In this document: in pieces, positions 8,335-18,030 of the stretch
Layout: the number at the start of each line of letters is the position of its first letter
Position numbering within the stretch: the stretch's first letter is position 1
Origin: Bacteroidota bacterium
GTDB lineage: Bacteria > Bacteroidota > Ignavibacteria > Palsa-1295
DNA length: 64,000 nt
Direction: 5' to 3'
NCBI GenBank assembly: GCA_030706745.1
Contig: JAUZNX010000007.1
Location: 141,825 to 205,824 of the forward strand
Program-made: the position numbers and the translations under genes
Notes under the pieces: model-generated
Told to the model about the DNA's origin: nothing
Seen by the model: only the letters and a program-made list of their open reading frames with translations
Database searches by the model: none

Positions 8335-9402
8335 TTATGGGAAGGTCACCTGGAATGGCGCACTTAGCATTCCGTTCGTCTTGCTCGCGACATGCAATGT
8401 ACCGCTGATTTGCCTTCCAGCAAGGGACGCGGTATTAGCAAGCTTCACATGCCATGTGGTCTTTAGGTAGGAGGTCCCACCGTACACGAGCTTCGGCAGA
8501 CCAGCGTAATAATTAACGACCTGCTGCGGATCGGAAGTCTTCATCACTCCACCACCCGTGCTCATCGCAGCGTTAAATAAAGCCCACTCACTACCGGGTG
8601 CGATTTGAGAGTCGGTATCCTTGCCGGTCTTAAGAGCAATCGCAAAGACCTTGATTCCAAGATCCTTCGCGTGATTGATTGACTCCCATAGCGAATGATA
8701 AGACTCATTGTCATCACCATCGGTCATAACGATGAGCGCTTTGTTCGAATTATGAGAATTTTGTGAAAGCGAATCCGCCATGATGTACATAGCATCATAG
8801 AGCGGCGTGCCAGGTCCGAGTACCTGCTCTAAACTGTCAATTGCGCGATCGAACGCATGCCCATTCGAGGTAAATGGACCATAGGTGTTGATACCAAACG
8901 TATAGTCATTGAAGGTGGAAAGCTGAACCTCATCACCACCCAACGCGGGAGTGACAGTGCCAAGGAATAGGCCCGCTGCCATCCATCGAAGATTCATTGG
9001 GTCGTTCCACGCCATACTATTCGATTGGTCGATCAGGACTTCTGCGGAGAACGGCCCATTGGCCAATGTCATAGCGGCTGCAATACCCGTTGATGAGAAC
9101 AAGGTATCTATCGCCGAGGCAATATTGATCGAAGAAGGATCGAGGGTATTAATGGGCTTTCCGTTCGAATCGGTCAGGAACAGATCGAGTTCGAAATCAC
9201 CGGCATTGCCAAGTTCGCTGATTGCCTTAACGCCGATCACACCGACAGACCCAGGGATCATCGGCTGACCCGCCTGAATATCAGGCCCTGTCGGTGGCTC
9301 CGATGCCCGGCGGCAACCTGCAGCCGCAAAAACCAAAACTACTGACACGACCAAACCTGCGTATTGAATGCTACGACCGAGAAGCGGAAGATGGACTTTC
9401 AT
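8335..9402 (-). CDS. Lipoprotein with von Willebrand factor A domain
   Basis: 355 residues. The signal ends in lipobox FAAAGC, so the protein is predicted to be membrane-anchored by lipidation. A vWA domain follows with the metal-site motif DQSNS (DxSxS), and later MTDGDDNE carries the distal MIDAS acidic residues. ATG at 9402 is chosen over 9414 because GGAGGTGTCC ends directly at it, a textbook ribosome-binding site. The gene is probably monocistronic: a strong terminator follows and 86 nt separate it from the polyprenyl synthase gene. Its ligand or partner is unknown. Confidence 0.85.
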   Translation of the reverse strand: MKVHLPLLGRSIQYAGLVVSVVLVFAAAGCRRASEPPTGPDIQAGQPMIPGSVGVIGVKAISELGNAGDFELDLFLTDSNGKPINTLDPSSINIASAIDTLFSSTGIAAAMTLANGPFSAEVLIDQSNSMAWNDPMNLRWMAAGLFLGTVTPALGGDEVQLSTFNDYTFGINTYGPFTSNGHAFDRAIDSLEQVLGPGTPLYDAMYIMADSLSQNSHNSNKALIVMTDGDDNESYHSLWESINHAKDLGIKVFAIALKTGKDTDSQIAPGSEWALFNAAMSTGGGVMKTSDPQQVVNYYAGLPKLVYGGTSYLKTTWHVKLANTASLAGRQISGTLHVASKTNGMLSAPFQVTFP

Positions 9403-9488
9403 GGACACCTCCATTTGTGATGAGTACGATGAATAACACCGCCACGGACCGAAAGTTACACCCTAAAAGCCACTTTCTTCGGGCTATT

Positions 9489-10490
9489 TTACTTCACCCG
9501 ATCGATAACATACGAGGCAAATGCCTCCAGTGAGTGCCGAGATTCGCTTTGCGGCAGTTTTTGGAGCGATTCCTTGGCCCGAAGGGAATATTCCTCGGCC
9601 TTCGAGACCGCATAGTTCACCCCTCCGTGATATTCGACAAACTCCAGCACTTCTCCATAAGCACGCGTTGCCGCCTTGCCATTCTTGATGAGCGAAAGGA
9701 TGTGCCGCCTATCGCGGTCGGACGATTTCGAGAGCGCATGAAGCAACGGAAGAGTCAGCTTCTTATCTTTAAAGTCGGTTGTTGCGGGTTTACCGATCGA
9801 GCCTAGGGATGGATCGAAGGCAAACAAATCATCACGGATCTGGAATGCAATACCGACACATTCGCCGTACTCGCGCATCGCCAACTGGTAGCTGTTTTCT
9901 TTCACACTTGCCGCTCCCAATTCGCAGCATGTCGCGAAGAGCGATGCCGTCTTATCGCCGATGATCCGGAAATAGTCTGCTTCATTGGCATTGAGCTGCC
10001 GAGACTTCTGAAGTTGGTAGAGCTCCCCCTCGGACATTCTCCGGACGGCTCGTGAAGTAATCTGCAGAAAGTGATATTCCTGCGTCTCCACCGTCCGAAG
10101 CAAACCTTGCGCAAGCAGAAAATCGCCCATGAGTACTCCGACCTTATTCTTCCATAGGGCACGAATGCTTGCGAAGCCGCGGCGCGTATCGGACTCATCA
10201 ATGACATCATCGTGTACGAGCGTTGCGGTATGCAGAAGTTCGACCAAAGTCGCGGCGCGATATGTCGCTTCGGTCACTTCGCCAGATGCCTTCGCGGCCA
10301 GCAGGACCAGCATGGGTCGAACCTGCTTGCCCTTGGTCCGAATAATATATTTCGCAACGAGATTGACAACCGGCACCTCGGAGATCATCGCGCGCCGAAA
10401 TTCTTGGTTGAATCCCACCATCTCCCGCTCGACCGGAGAGGCTATCTCGTCAAGATTCGCACTTCGGGACTTGGTAGAGAGCGAGTTCAC
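9489..10490 (-). CDS. Polyprenyl diphosphate synthase
   Basis: 333 residues of the trans-isoprenyl diphosphate synthase family. The first Asp-rich motif HDDVIDESD and the second QIRDDLFAFD are both present, as are the GKQVRPMLVL and LLAAKASGE segments near the N-terminus. The enzyme condenses isopentenyl diphosphate onto an allylic diphosphate; in related bacteria members of this length make the quinone side chain or undecaprenyl precursors. Chain length cannot be read safely here. The start is GTG at 10490, 12 nt after the tatC stop, indicating co-transcription. Confidence 0.93.
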   Translation of the reverse strand: MNSLSTKSRSANLDEIASPVEREMVGFNQEFRRAMISEVPVVNLVAKYIIRTKGKQVRPMLVLLAAKASGEVTEATYRAATLVELLHTATLVHDDVIDESDTRRGFASIRALWKNKVGVLMGDFLLAQGLLRTVETQEYHFLQITSRAVRRMSEGELYQLQKSRQLNANEADYFRIIGDKTASLFATCCELGAASVKENSYQLAMREYGECVGIAFQIRDDLFAFDPSLGSIGKPATTDFKDKKLTLPLLHALSKSSDRDRRHILSLIKNGKAATRAYGEVLEFVEYHGGVNYAVSKAEEYSLRAKESLQKLPQSESRHSLEAFASYVIDRVK

Positions 10491-10502
10491 GTGACCACAA
10501 AG

Positions 10503-11297
10503 TTACGATGCTGTTGATGCTGCATTCTTCCGGCGCTGTCGAACAGCAAGTGCCGTTCCAAGGATTGAGATTTCGAACAATGCCCAAAGCGGTCCGAACA
10601 AGATCAACTGCAATAGCGGATTACCTCCCGGCGATAGCACTGCAGCAATCGCCAGCAGCATCACAATGGCGTGACGACGGTAGTGCCGCATGAATGTCGC
10701 CGTGAGAATTCCCATGCGCCCGAGGAAATAGGCGATTAAGGGTAGTTCGAAGACGATCCCACTCAGCAATATGATTTCGAGGAAGACCGAAAGGTACTTA
10801 TGCACCTCGATCATGTTCGTAACGGTCCCGATCACAAAGCCCATCGCGAAGCTCAGCACCATCGGCAGCATTACATAATACGCGAAGGCCATTCCGCACA
10901 GGAAACTCAGGATCGTGAAGAATGTGATCTTCGCGACGTTCGCCTTCTCCTTCTCATGAAGCCCGGGAGCGATGAACTTCCAAATCTGGATCAGCGTGTA
11001 GGGAAATGAGACGATGATTCCACCCCACATTACGATCTGCATCCACACCGAGAGCTGACCATACACCTCTGTATTCATCAGCTTCATCGGCGGCGTGGTG
11101 CTCGATGTTGGATCAGTGATGACCCAGGCGGTGATCTGATCGAAGAAAATCCCGCACAGGATCATGCCCACGATGATTCCAATCACCGCCCGGACTACTG
11201 TCCAGCGCAGATCCTCGAGATGCTCCCAAAGCGACATCTCCTGATCCGCTTTCGGCACACTACCCTCGATGGCTGGAATCTCTACCTTCTTGCTCAT
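10503..11297 (-). CDS. tatC: Twin-arginine translocase subunit TatC
   Basis: 264 residues with the conserved N-terminal motif MSLWEHLEDLRW and six predicted membrane helices, including the FPYTLIQIWKFIAPGL segment typical of TatC. It is the receptor subunit for folded Tat substrates in the inner membrane. No tatA/tatB is adjacent. The ATG at 11297 has no clear ribosome-binding site and is immediately preceded by a small GC-rich hairpin at about 11300-11317. It heads a two-gene unit with the polyprenyl synthase gene. Confidence 0.96.
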   Translation of the reverse strand: MSKKVEIPAIEGSVPKADQEMSLWEHLEDLRWTVVRAVIGIIVGMILCGIFFDQITAWVITDPTSSTTPPMKLMNTEVYGQLSVWMQIVMWGGIIVSFPYTLIQIWKFIAPGLHEKEKANVAKITFFTILSFLCGMAFAYYVMLPMVLSFAMGFVIGTVTNMIEVHKYLSVFLEIILLSGIVFELPLIAYFLGRMGILTATFMRHYRRHAIVMLLAIAAVLSPGGNPLLQLILFGPLWALFEISILGTALAVRQRRKNAASTAS

Positions 11298-11617
11298 TGG
11301 CCCGCGCTAAACGCGGCTGCCTTTGCTTTCGTCCCTGTTTTCTGCGAGCAAGCTCGCCTCTTCCATCATTTTAACAATAGAATTGTTTTTCATGAATATA
11401 GGCGGTTTTTCTTAGTTTTTCATTTTGTACTTGTTCAAACAACAAGTTACGAAAAGCTCGCAATTGTTTTCAAAGTGCCTTAAGACTTTCCTAAACCCAA
11501 CCGGAAATAGTTTACCCTCATTAGTATTAACCTCATAGGTCAAACCCACCACAATCGCGCTTTTTGTGCGATTCGAGTTTCAGGCACGCATCTTCGCTCG
11601 CCTTCAGGTGAAATACT
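11298..11617. other. Divergent intergenic region between tatC and the Spy-like gene
   Basis: About 320 nt, clearly richer in A+T than the neighbours, between oppositely directed genes. It must contain both promoters. I see a GC hairpin abutting the tatC start (11300-11317) and an inverted repeat ACTTGTT-caaac-AACAAGT at 11429-11447 that could be an operator. No coding frame is convincing. Confidence 0.5.
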
Positions 11618-12163
11618 ATGAAGAAATATCTCACCCTCTCACTTCTTTGCCTATTTACAGCCTTCTCGACAGTTCAAGCCCAGACGCGACCGGCCGATCG
11701 AGAGCAGCGTGTGAACTCTGAGGTAGAAAAATGGCGGAAGGCCCTCGAACTCACTCCGGACCAGACCGCACGTCTGCGACCGATCATGACCGAGCAAGAA
11801 ATCCAGGCGGAGCAAGATCGTGCTCGGCTCGAAGCGGCACCTGTGAACGATGAGGAACGGCTGCAACAGGAATATGCAAGGAATATGATTTCTTACGACA
11901 GCCGATATGACGAATTACTAGAGCCCTGGCAACGGGATCGAGCAAGGAGCCTTGACCTATACCATGAGCACCGTCGTTTCCTGCGAGGACTCTGGATTCG
12001 CTGGTGGTGGTGGCCTTGGTCACACAGGCATGGTCATCACGGGTGGCGACATGGGCATCATGCTCCACCGCCAACGAATATTCCACCGCCTCCTCGGAGA
12101 CCACCATCGCCCCCTCCACCACCGCGGCCGCCACGACCTCATGGTCCACCGCACGAGCGATAA
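11618..12163 (+). CDS. Spy/CpxP-like periplasmic protein with His/Trp- and Pro-rich tail
   Basis: 181 residues. A signal peptide (MKKYLTLSLLCLFTAFSTVQ, then AQ) is followed by a helical region with LTPDQTARLRPIM, reminiscent of the LTxxQ motifs of Spy/CpxP-type periplasmic chaperones. The last third is unusual: WWWWPW, a run of paired histidines (HRHGHHGWRHGHH), then a proline-rich tail. The His cluster could bind metals; this is inferred from composition only. The gene is convergent with glyA, and a long perfect hairpin separates them. Confidence 0.7.
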   Translation: MKKYLTLSLLCLFTAFSTVQAQTRPADREQRVNSEVEKWRKALELTPDQTARLRPIMTEQEIQAEQDRARLEAAPVNDEERLQQEYARNMISYDSRYDELLEPWQRDRARSLDLYHEHRRFLRGLWIRWWWWPWSHRHGHHGWRHGHHAPPPTNIPPPPRRPPSPPPPPRPPRPHGPPHER

Positions 12164-12170
12164 CTGCACA

Positions 12171-12212
12171 TTACCGAATCCATAGATTCCAAAGAATCTA
12201 TGGATTCGGTAA
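12171..12212. terminator. Bidirectional terminator-like hairpin between convergent genes
   Basis: A perfect 19-bp inverted repeat with a 4-nt loop (arms 12171-12189 and 12194-12212, core CCGAATCCATAGATTC). It lies between the Spy-like gene stop (12163) and the glyA stop (12214, minus), so it can serve both transcripts. It lacks a long T-run on either strand. Confidence 0.75.
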
Positions 12213-12213
12213 C

Positions 12214-13482
12214 TCAGGCGTAAAGTGGAAACCTTGCCGTTAGTGATTTGACTTCATCCCTGACCTGGCGCGCAACGCTTTCATCGGCAGGACTAGTAAC
12301 CACTCGATCAATCAATCCTGCGATCAAATCCATTTCGGGTTCTTTCATCCCTCGCGTCGTGATTGCGGCAGTTCCAATACGAATACCACTCGTAATTAGT
12401 GCAGACTTGTCATCATATGGGACTGCATTTTTGTTCACGGTGATCGCAGCCTTGTCCAAGGCTTCTTCCGCAGCTTTTCCGGTGACGTTCTTGCCGCGAA
12501 GATCGGCAAGCATCAGGTGATTGTCGGTACCACCGGATATGATGTAAAAACCTCGTTTGACCAGTTCGTCCGCAAGCCGCTTCGCGTTGCGAATGACCTG
12601 AACTCCGTAAGCTGTAAAGCTATCCTCCAACGCCTCACCAAGTGCGACGGCCTTTGCAGCGATGACATGCATGAGCGGGCCGCCCTGAATACCCGGCATA
12701 ACGGTTGAGTCGATCAACTCCGAGACCATTTTCGTGCGGCCGGATTTTGGCGCAACCGCGCCCCAAGTATTTTCAAAGTCCTTTCCAAGTAAGATCAGCC
12801 CGCCGCGCGGTCCGCGCAGTGTCTTGTGCGTCGTCGAAGTAACGATATGGCAATGTGGAAGCGGGCTCGTGAGATGTCCCTTTGCGATGAGTCCTGCCGG
12901 ATGCGCCATGTCGCACAGCAGAAATGCGCCGACCGAATCAGCGATGGCGCGAAATCGCGCAAAGTCGATATCACGCGAGTAAGCACTCGCGCCGACCGTG
13001 ATCATCTTCGGCTTTGTCGCGTGCGCTTGACGCTCGACATCTTCATAATCGATGTAGCCTGTCTCGCGGGATACGCCGTAGGCACTGAATTGGTAAAGTT
13101 GTCCGGAGAAATTCGCCGGATGACCGTGTGTGAGATGTCCGCCATGCGAGAGGTTCATACCAAGAACGCGATCGCCGGGCTTCAGAAATGTGAAGTATAC
13201 GGCCATGTTGGCTTGCGAGCCGGAGTGCGGCTGCACGTTGGCATACTCTGCACCAAACAGCTTCTTTGCTCGATCGCGCGCAAGATTTTCCACCTGATCG
13301 ACAAACTCACAGCCACCATAGTATCGCTTACCAGGATAGCCTTCAGCGTACTTATTAGTGAGCACGCTCCCCTGCGCGCGCAACACAGCTTGAGATGTGA
13401 AATTTTCGCTGGCGATGAGTTCGAGTCCAGTTTGCTGGCGCTCAAGTTCGCGATCGATTGCACTAAATACTTCTTGATCCAT
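12214..13482 (-). CDS. glyA: Serine hydroxymethyltransferase
   Basis: 422 residues, the usual bacterial length. It interconverts serine and glycine with transfer of a one-carbon unit to tetrahydrofolate, using PLP. Visible hallmarks are LELIASENF near the N-terminus, [24 protein letters not shown], and the PLP-binding lysine in [14 protein letters not shown]. The ATG at 13482 is clear. It is probably monocistronic, with a hairpin directly after the stop. Confidence 0.98.
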   Translation of the reverse strand: MDQEVFSAIDRELERQQTGLELIASENFTSQAVLRAQGSVLTNKYAEGYPGKRYYGGCEFVDQVENLARDRAKKLFGAEYANVQPHSGSQANMAVYFTFLKPGDRVLGMNLSHGGHLTHGHPANFSGQLYQFSAYGVSRETGYIDYEDVERQAHATKPKMITVGASAYSRDIDFARFRAIADSVGAFLLCDMAHPAGLIAKGHLTSPLPHCHIVTSTTHKTLRGPRGGLILLGKDFENTWGAVAPKSGRTKMVSELIDSTVMPGIQGGPLMHVIAAKAVALGEALEDSFTAYGVQVIRNAKRLADELVKRGFYIISGGTDNHLMLADLRGKNVTGKAAEEALDKAAITVNKNAVPYDDKSALITSGIRIGTAAITTRGMKEPEMDLIAGLIDRVVTSPADESVARQVRDEVKSLTARFPLYA

Positions 13483-13539
13483 GGTTGTATAATATAGCTT
13501 CGATAGAAAACCCAGAGAGTCTGTGGGATTCTATCTCAT

Positions 13540-14859
13540 TCACTCTCGACGCGTCGGAACGAACCATTTATCCGACAGACTGACGCTTGCACCCAAACGG
13601 AGGAAGGTCTCTTTCGGCGCAACGCTAGCGTCCGTTGGATTCCGTTGACCAACGGTCAACGAAAGATTCATCAGCGTCTCGAAGCTAAGCGGAATACCAA
13701 GCCCAGCGGAGAGGGCGAGTTCGGTTACTCCACCGGATGATGATGAACCTGTACCGTTTGGAGAAAAGTTGAATCCGGCAACCTCAATGGGAAGTTGACT
13801 ATATGCAAAGCCAAGTCGCAATCCCCAACGATCAAGCCCGAACGATGTACCAAACTCACCAGAAATATTCGGCAGACGTTCGACTCCAACGGAGATACGG
13901 CTACCATTACGAAGTGATGGATCCCCGCTCGAAGTCAATGGCGCGAACACATAGGCGCTCGCAAAATTCTGCGCCGAGTAATCGACTTCAGCCCGATAGC
14001 GATAGCTAAAATGATATGAAATGCCTGCGGCGAAGGAAGATGGATAGTAGCCTTTTCCTGATTCGTCGATCGTCGTGTCGAGGGTGCTGGAAATCGGCGT
14101 GATGATCGTCTCCCGGGTAGCAGTCAGGCTGGCTCCGAGGCTGTAGGAGGCGCCGATGGTAAGGCCGCGAAGACCGTCCGCAATCGAATCACCGATCAGT
14201 TCGATGCCGAATGTCGGACGCAATCCATTAAACAGATAGTCGCGTTCATACTCAGCGGAATCTTGCGTCAGATCGGTAAATGCCAGATGGTCCTGATGCC
14301 GAATATTTCCGGTGATAAGATCGAGCCGTGCGCCGATGGCCAATGCGCTCGCAAGCCGCATTCCTGCGCCGAGAAAGAGCATATTGGCACCACCTCGGCG
14401 AACATATGTCTTCGTTGCCATTGAATCTGACGCTTCGATCTTACCACTTGCATCAGTGAGAGGGACGTACCCGAGCGCAAGCGCAGCGGAATGCTCGCTC
14501 CAGAATGGCACACCAAAAGAAATACCGCTCAGCGTGATATTATGTTGCTGCTCGGTGATTCCGCCAAGCTGATCGTTCGCATAATCATATCGAAGCGCCA
14601 CATTAAAGCGAGCCCGTGTCAGCCAATTCCAGTCGGCCGGATTGATGACGTTTACAACACGAGTCCCTTGCAACGCCACCCCCGTCCCACCCAGCCCTTC
14701 GATCGTTGGATCGGCGGTAGGAAGAGGCGTACCGAACCCAAAGAAGTTATAGGTCGAACCTTGCGCGAAGGCCGAGTTCGTGAAGACAAACCATGTAAAA
14801 ACAAGCACTGCAAGCGTCATTGCGAGGGAAGAGATGCTATCCAGTCGGGATTGCTTCAT
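13540..14859 (-). CDS. Outer-membrane beta-barrel protein, FadL/OmpP1-like
   Basis: About 439 residues with a signal peptide (MTLAVLVFTWFVFTNSAFAQ) and a long mature part of alternating amphipathic strands, Gly/aromatic-rich, for example IGARLDLITGN and LRLGFAYSQLPIEVAGF. The general look is that of Bacteroidota FadL/OmpP1-like barrels; ligand unknown. The start is ambiguous. ATG 14910 overlaps the previous stop (ATGA), ATG 14859 has AAGGAG just upstream, and ATG 14820 gives the shortest signal peptide. All codons between 14820 and about 14886 are encoded by the palindromic repeat at 14816-14886. Confidence 0.75.
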   Translation of the reverse strand: MKQSRLDSISSLAMTLAVLVFTWFVFTNSAFAQGSTYNFFGFGTPLPTADPTIEGLGGTGVALQGTRVVNVINPADWNWLTRARFNVALRYDYANDQLGGITEQQHNITLSGISFGVPFWSEHSAALALGYVPLTDASGKIEASDSMATKTYVRRGGANMLFLGAGMRLASALAIGARLDLITGNIRHQDHLAFTDLTQDSAEYERDYLFNGLRPTFGIELIGDSIADGLRGLTIGASYSLGASLTATRETIITPISSTLDTTIDESGKGYYPSSFAAGISYHFSYRYRAEVDYSAQNFASAYVFAPLTSSGDPSLRNGSRISVGVERLPNISGEFGTSFGLDRWGLRLGFAYSQLPIEVAGFNFSPNGTGSSSSGGVTELALSAGLGIPLSFETLMNLSLTVGQRNPTDASVAPKETFLRLGASVSLSDKWFVPTRRE

Positions 14860-14886
14860 CGCTCCTTCGTCGCTTCTCGCAATGAC
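14816..14886. repeat. Palindromic repeat element at the start of a gene
   Basis: 71 bp bounded by GTCATTGCGAG (14816-14826) and CTCGCAATGAC (14876-14886), with GAAGCGACGAAG-like and GCAATC-like internal words. This matches the general form of a palindromic repeat found dispersed in many bacterial genomes. It overlaps the 5' end of the barrel gene and supplies its possible start codons and Shine-Dalgarno sequence. A fragment of the same word (GTCATTGCGAA) occurs near 6169. Confidence 0.75.
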
Positions 14887-14906
14887 AGTATGAGAGGCGA
14901 TTCGCG

Positions 14907-16154
14907 TCATGGCAACTTGGAATAGGAAAGAATGAATTTCGGCCGCTTTGTTGGGTCCGTCGCGTCCTGACCATAAAATGTCCAGCGGTTGATCGTATTG
15001 TCTTCAACACCGAATGCGTCTCCGGCGACAAATGTCCGCGTGTTATAGCCTGCGCGCAATTCGAACCCGAAGTTTTTCGTAGGATTGCGCAGCCAGTACT
15101 CGACTAATGTTCGTATTTGGAAATGATAAATATTCGGATCGCTCGCGTCGTGGTATCCGCTGGCAAAGAGTGCAGCGCCGGTATCATTCGTACCTAACAA
15201 CTGCACGATCGCAGGCCCCGCTGTGTCAAACGAAAGCGTCGAACGCCGAGATCGTGCCGGGTCCAGACTCAGGATCAACTCAGCACTATTAATAGTCGAA
15301 AATGCAGTGAGCTGTGCCGTATCGCCAGGTCGGGTCAGTGACAATGTGTCGAAAACGCGCCATCCTGTACTGCCGCGTAACATAAACTCGCCAGCAGGAG
15401 TCGGATCGCTTTGGTCCATCGCAATGTGAAGATCCTTCAGCGCCGTCAAGCGCGTCACTAGAATTCCGGTATCGACTTTAATGCTATACTCGATTTGGGG
15501 CCGCGCGTTCGTATCGCCGCTTTCCATTGAGCCGAATCCCCGTGCCGTTGTCATGGTTGCACCAGGCGCGACCACAAAGGCAAGTGAAGCCGAGCGAAGG
15601 TCTTTCTTAACAATGGATGTATCGATCGAGAAAGCCAGAACGCTGTCGTTCACATCGGCGAAATCGCCCTGAAATGAGCCCAGTGGCGTTGAAACAAGCG
15701 CGGACTTCGATAGAGAGGTCAACGAATCGAGATAGGCGCCAGCCAGCGGAGAATATTCGTAGACTTGCAAGTCCAGCCGGTTCGGGCTTGTAGTCGTATC
15801 TCCATACTTATATGTTTGGTCCTTCAGCAGCAAGCGAATCCCAACGACTTTAGCGATCGTCGTGTCGGGAAGTGTCGGGAATTGAAGCACGCCCCAGGAC
15901 TCGATATTTTCACCTTGCGTGACCTTGCCCACGATCAGGAGCGGTGAGAAGAGCGTAATCGAATAGGTGTTCCCACCGAGCACGATTCTCGGCACCGAAA
16001 CTGGCCGCATCTTCATAAAGCCGGTATCCGTGCGGATGGTACGGTTGAACTGCACGGTATCCCGATAATACGGCGCGCCGAGCGTCGAGACTTTTTCCTC
16101 ACAGCTCGATACCACCAGAGCCAGGCAGAGAAGAACGAAAAGACGAAGAGTCAA
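14907..16154 (-). CDS. Secreted lipoprotein, possibly DNRLRE-like, unknown function
   Basis: About 415 residues from TTG at 16154, which gives an ideal lipoprotein signal (MTLRLFVLLCLALVVSSC, Cys18). The only in-frame ATG upstream is at 16322, inside glgA; it would add 56 residues before the signal and has no ribosome-binding site. The mature protein is beta-rich. Near the end, VEYWLRNPTKNFGFELR followed by DATDPTKRPKFILSY resembles the end of DNRLRE-type domains seen in secreted proteins. The stop overlaps an ATG of the barrel gene (ATGA), suggesting co-translation and a shared outer-envelope role. Confidence 0.7.
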   Translation of the reverse strand: MTLRLFVLLCLALVVSSCEEKVSTLGAPYYRDTVQFNRTIRTDTGFMKMRPVSVPRIVLGGNTYSITLFSPLLIVGKVTQGENIESWGVLQFPTLPDTTIAKVVGIRLLLKDQTYKYGDTTTSPNRLDLQVYEYSPLAGAYLDSLTSLSKSALVSTPLGSFQGDFADVNDSVLAFSIDTSIVKKDLRSASLAFVVAPGATMTTARGFGSMESGDTNARPQIEYSIKVDTGILVTRLTALKDLHIAMDQSDPTPAGEFMLRGSTGWRVFDTLSLTRPGDTAQLTAFSTINSAELILSLDPARSRRSTLSFDTAGPAIVQLLGTNDTGAALFASGYHDASDPNIYHFQIRTLVEYWLRNPTKNFGFELRAGYNTRTFVAGDAFGVEDNTINRWTFYGQDATDPTKRPKFILSYSKLP

Positions 16155-16275
16155 AGCCGAATGGAAAGGATGAAGGAAAAAAGGTCTTCGAAAATCCGAA
16201 TGAGCAGGGCTAAAGGCTATAGCGCGGAGTTCTGTTCCTGAGGCAAAAGTCCTCAGACCTCCTGCCGCTTCCGTC

Positions 16276-17823
16276 TTAAGTCTTCTTACTGGGGCACAAG
16301 ATCTTTTCGTAGACTTCGGCATATCGAATTGCGGATGCGTCCCAGGAAAAATCCTGTTTCATCCCATTGGCCTGCAGCGTACGCCACAGTTTCTTGTCTT
16401 TATAGTAGGCGTGAAGCGCGCGCTCGAGCGCCTTCCAAAATGCTTTCGCATCATATTTCTCGAATGTAAACCCGGTTGCCGGAAGACGCTTCGTTCCATC
16501 TTCGACGTCGATGACCGTATCGGCCAATCCACCCGTCTTGCGGACGACAGGGATCGTGCCATAGTGCATCGAGTACATCTGATTCAGCCCGCACGGTTCA
16601 TAGGCACTCGGCATTAAATAAATATCGCTACCCGCTTCGATCTTGTGTGCAAAATTATCATGGAATCCGAAATGTACGCCAATCTGGTCCGGGTGTTTCT
16701 TCTGGAGCTTGCGGAATAGGTCCTCGTAGCGTTTCTCGCCCTCACCGAGCAATACAAACTGGGCGCCGCTCTTGATAAGTGGTTCCATGCACTCCGCTAC
16801 GAGATCGAACCCCTTCTGGTCTGATAGCCGCGCGATCATGCCGAGAACAGGCTGGTCCTCTTTGTAAGGAATTCCCATCGCAAAGCAAAGGTCTTTCTTA
16901 CACTCTTCTTTGCCTGAGAGATCATCGACGGAAAATGGCCGCACAATGTTCACATCCTTGAGCGGGTCCCAAACCAAAAGATCGATCCCATTCAGAATCC
17001 CATATAGATCCTTTTTGCGCTTGGCGAGGATTCCTTCCATGCCGCAGCCGAACTCCGGCGTGCGAATTTCTTCAGAATATGTTTCACTCACGGTCGCAAT
17101 CGCGTCCGCGTACGCGATACCCGCCTTGAGGTATGAGACCCTGCCAAAGAACTCGAGTCCCTGAGGCGAGAATGCCTCAGGTGGTAGAGCAAGTTTTGGG
17201 AATGTCGTTTCCGGGAAGTTACCCTGATATGCCAGATTGTGAATGGTGAAGACTGTTTTCGTACCCTCGAAGAACGGGTCGTCTTTGTAAATCAGCTTCA
17301 TCAATGCCGGGACGAGCCCACTTTGCCAATCATTGCAATGGATGATATCCGGCTTCCACATGAGCCGCTTGCACAATTCGATCGCCGAAAGAGCATACAT
17401 CAGAAATCGCTCATCGTTATCGGGATAATCCTTTCCGGTCTCAGGATCGAGATAGATGCCCATCCGCTGAAAGTACTCTTCGCTTTCGAGCATGTACATC
17501 TGAATGCGCGTCTTCTGCGTAAGAATCGCGCTCGACTTGATATTTGCGACGCAGTACTTGTCGCCGATCTTAAAATCGACGCCTTGCAGGCGGTTGATCA
17601 GATGAATCTTCTGCTTCTTCTCGCCAATAAATCCATACTTCGGCATGAGGACGCGAACATCGTGGCCAAGCATGCGGAGCTCCTGCGGTAACGCGGAGCT
17701 AACATCGGCCAGACCGCCAGTCTTCGCATAGGGAAAGACTTCAGTCGAGAGAAACAGCACGCTGCGCGGAGGGAATTTCGCCGGCGGTAGCGTCATCTGA
17801 GCGGCGCCACGGGGTTGACTCAT
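16276..17823 (-). CDS. glgA: Glycogen synthase (ADP-glucose)
   Basis: About 515 residues of glycosyltransferase family 5. It has the N-terminal ADP-glucose motif YAKTGGLADV, the mid-protein CNDWQSGLVPALM and the C-terminal PSAYEPCGLNQMY with the KTGGLADTV loop. It elongates alpha-1,4-glucan. ATG 17823 (MSQPRG) is preferred over 17880 because GAGAAG lies just upstream and the extra 19 residues are unlike GlgA. No other glycogen gene is next to it. A small inverted repeat CTGAGG/CCTCAG at about 16232-16255 follows the stop. Confidence 0.97.
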   Translation of the reverse strand: MSQPRGAAQMTLPPAKFPPRSVLFLSTEVFPYAKTGGLADVSSALPQELRMLGHDVRVLMPKYGFIGEKKQKIHLINRLQGVDFKIGDKYCVANIKSSAILTQKTRIQMYMLESEEYFQRMGIYLDPETGKDYPDNDERFLMYALSAIELCKRLMWKPDIIHCNDWQSGLVPALMKLIYKDDPFFEGTKTVFTIHNLAYQGNFPETTFPKLALPPEAFSPQGLEFFGRVSYLKAGIAYADAIATVSETYSEEIRTPEFGCGMEGILAKRKKDLYGILNGIDLLVWDPLKDVNIVRPFSVDDLSGKEECKKDLCFAMGIPYKEDQPVLGMIARLSDQKGFDLVAECMEPLIKSGAQFVLLGEGEKRYEDLFRKLQKKHPDQIGVHFGFHDNFAHKIEAGSDIYLMPSAYEPCGLNQMYSMHYGTIPVVRKTGGLADTVIDVEDGTKRLPATGFTFEKYDAKAFWKALERALHAYYKDKKLWRTLQANGMKQDFSWDASAIRYAEVYEKILCPSKKT

Positions 17824-18030
17824 AACTTCTCGTGTACGGCCTAAAAAATTGTCGTATATTAGACTGATTGAATATGACATGTCATCCGCCTAAGCGGACG
17901 AAACGTCCTACAAAAATACGGAATTTCTGTCCTCACTCCGTGAGATCGATGAAATAGTGCAACTTGGGCCCACCAAAGACAGCGCCGGGAACAGCCTTGC
18001 TTTGATACGGAGTTAAGGGGCCGCACACCT

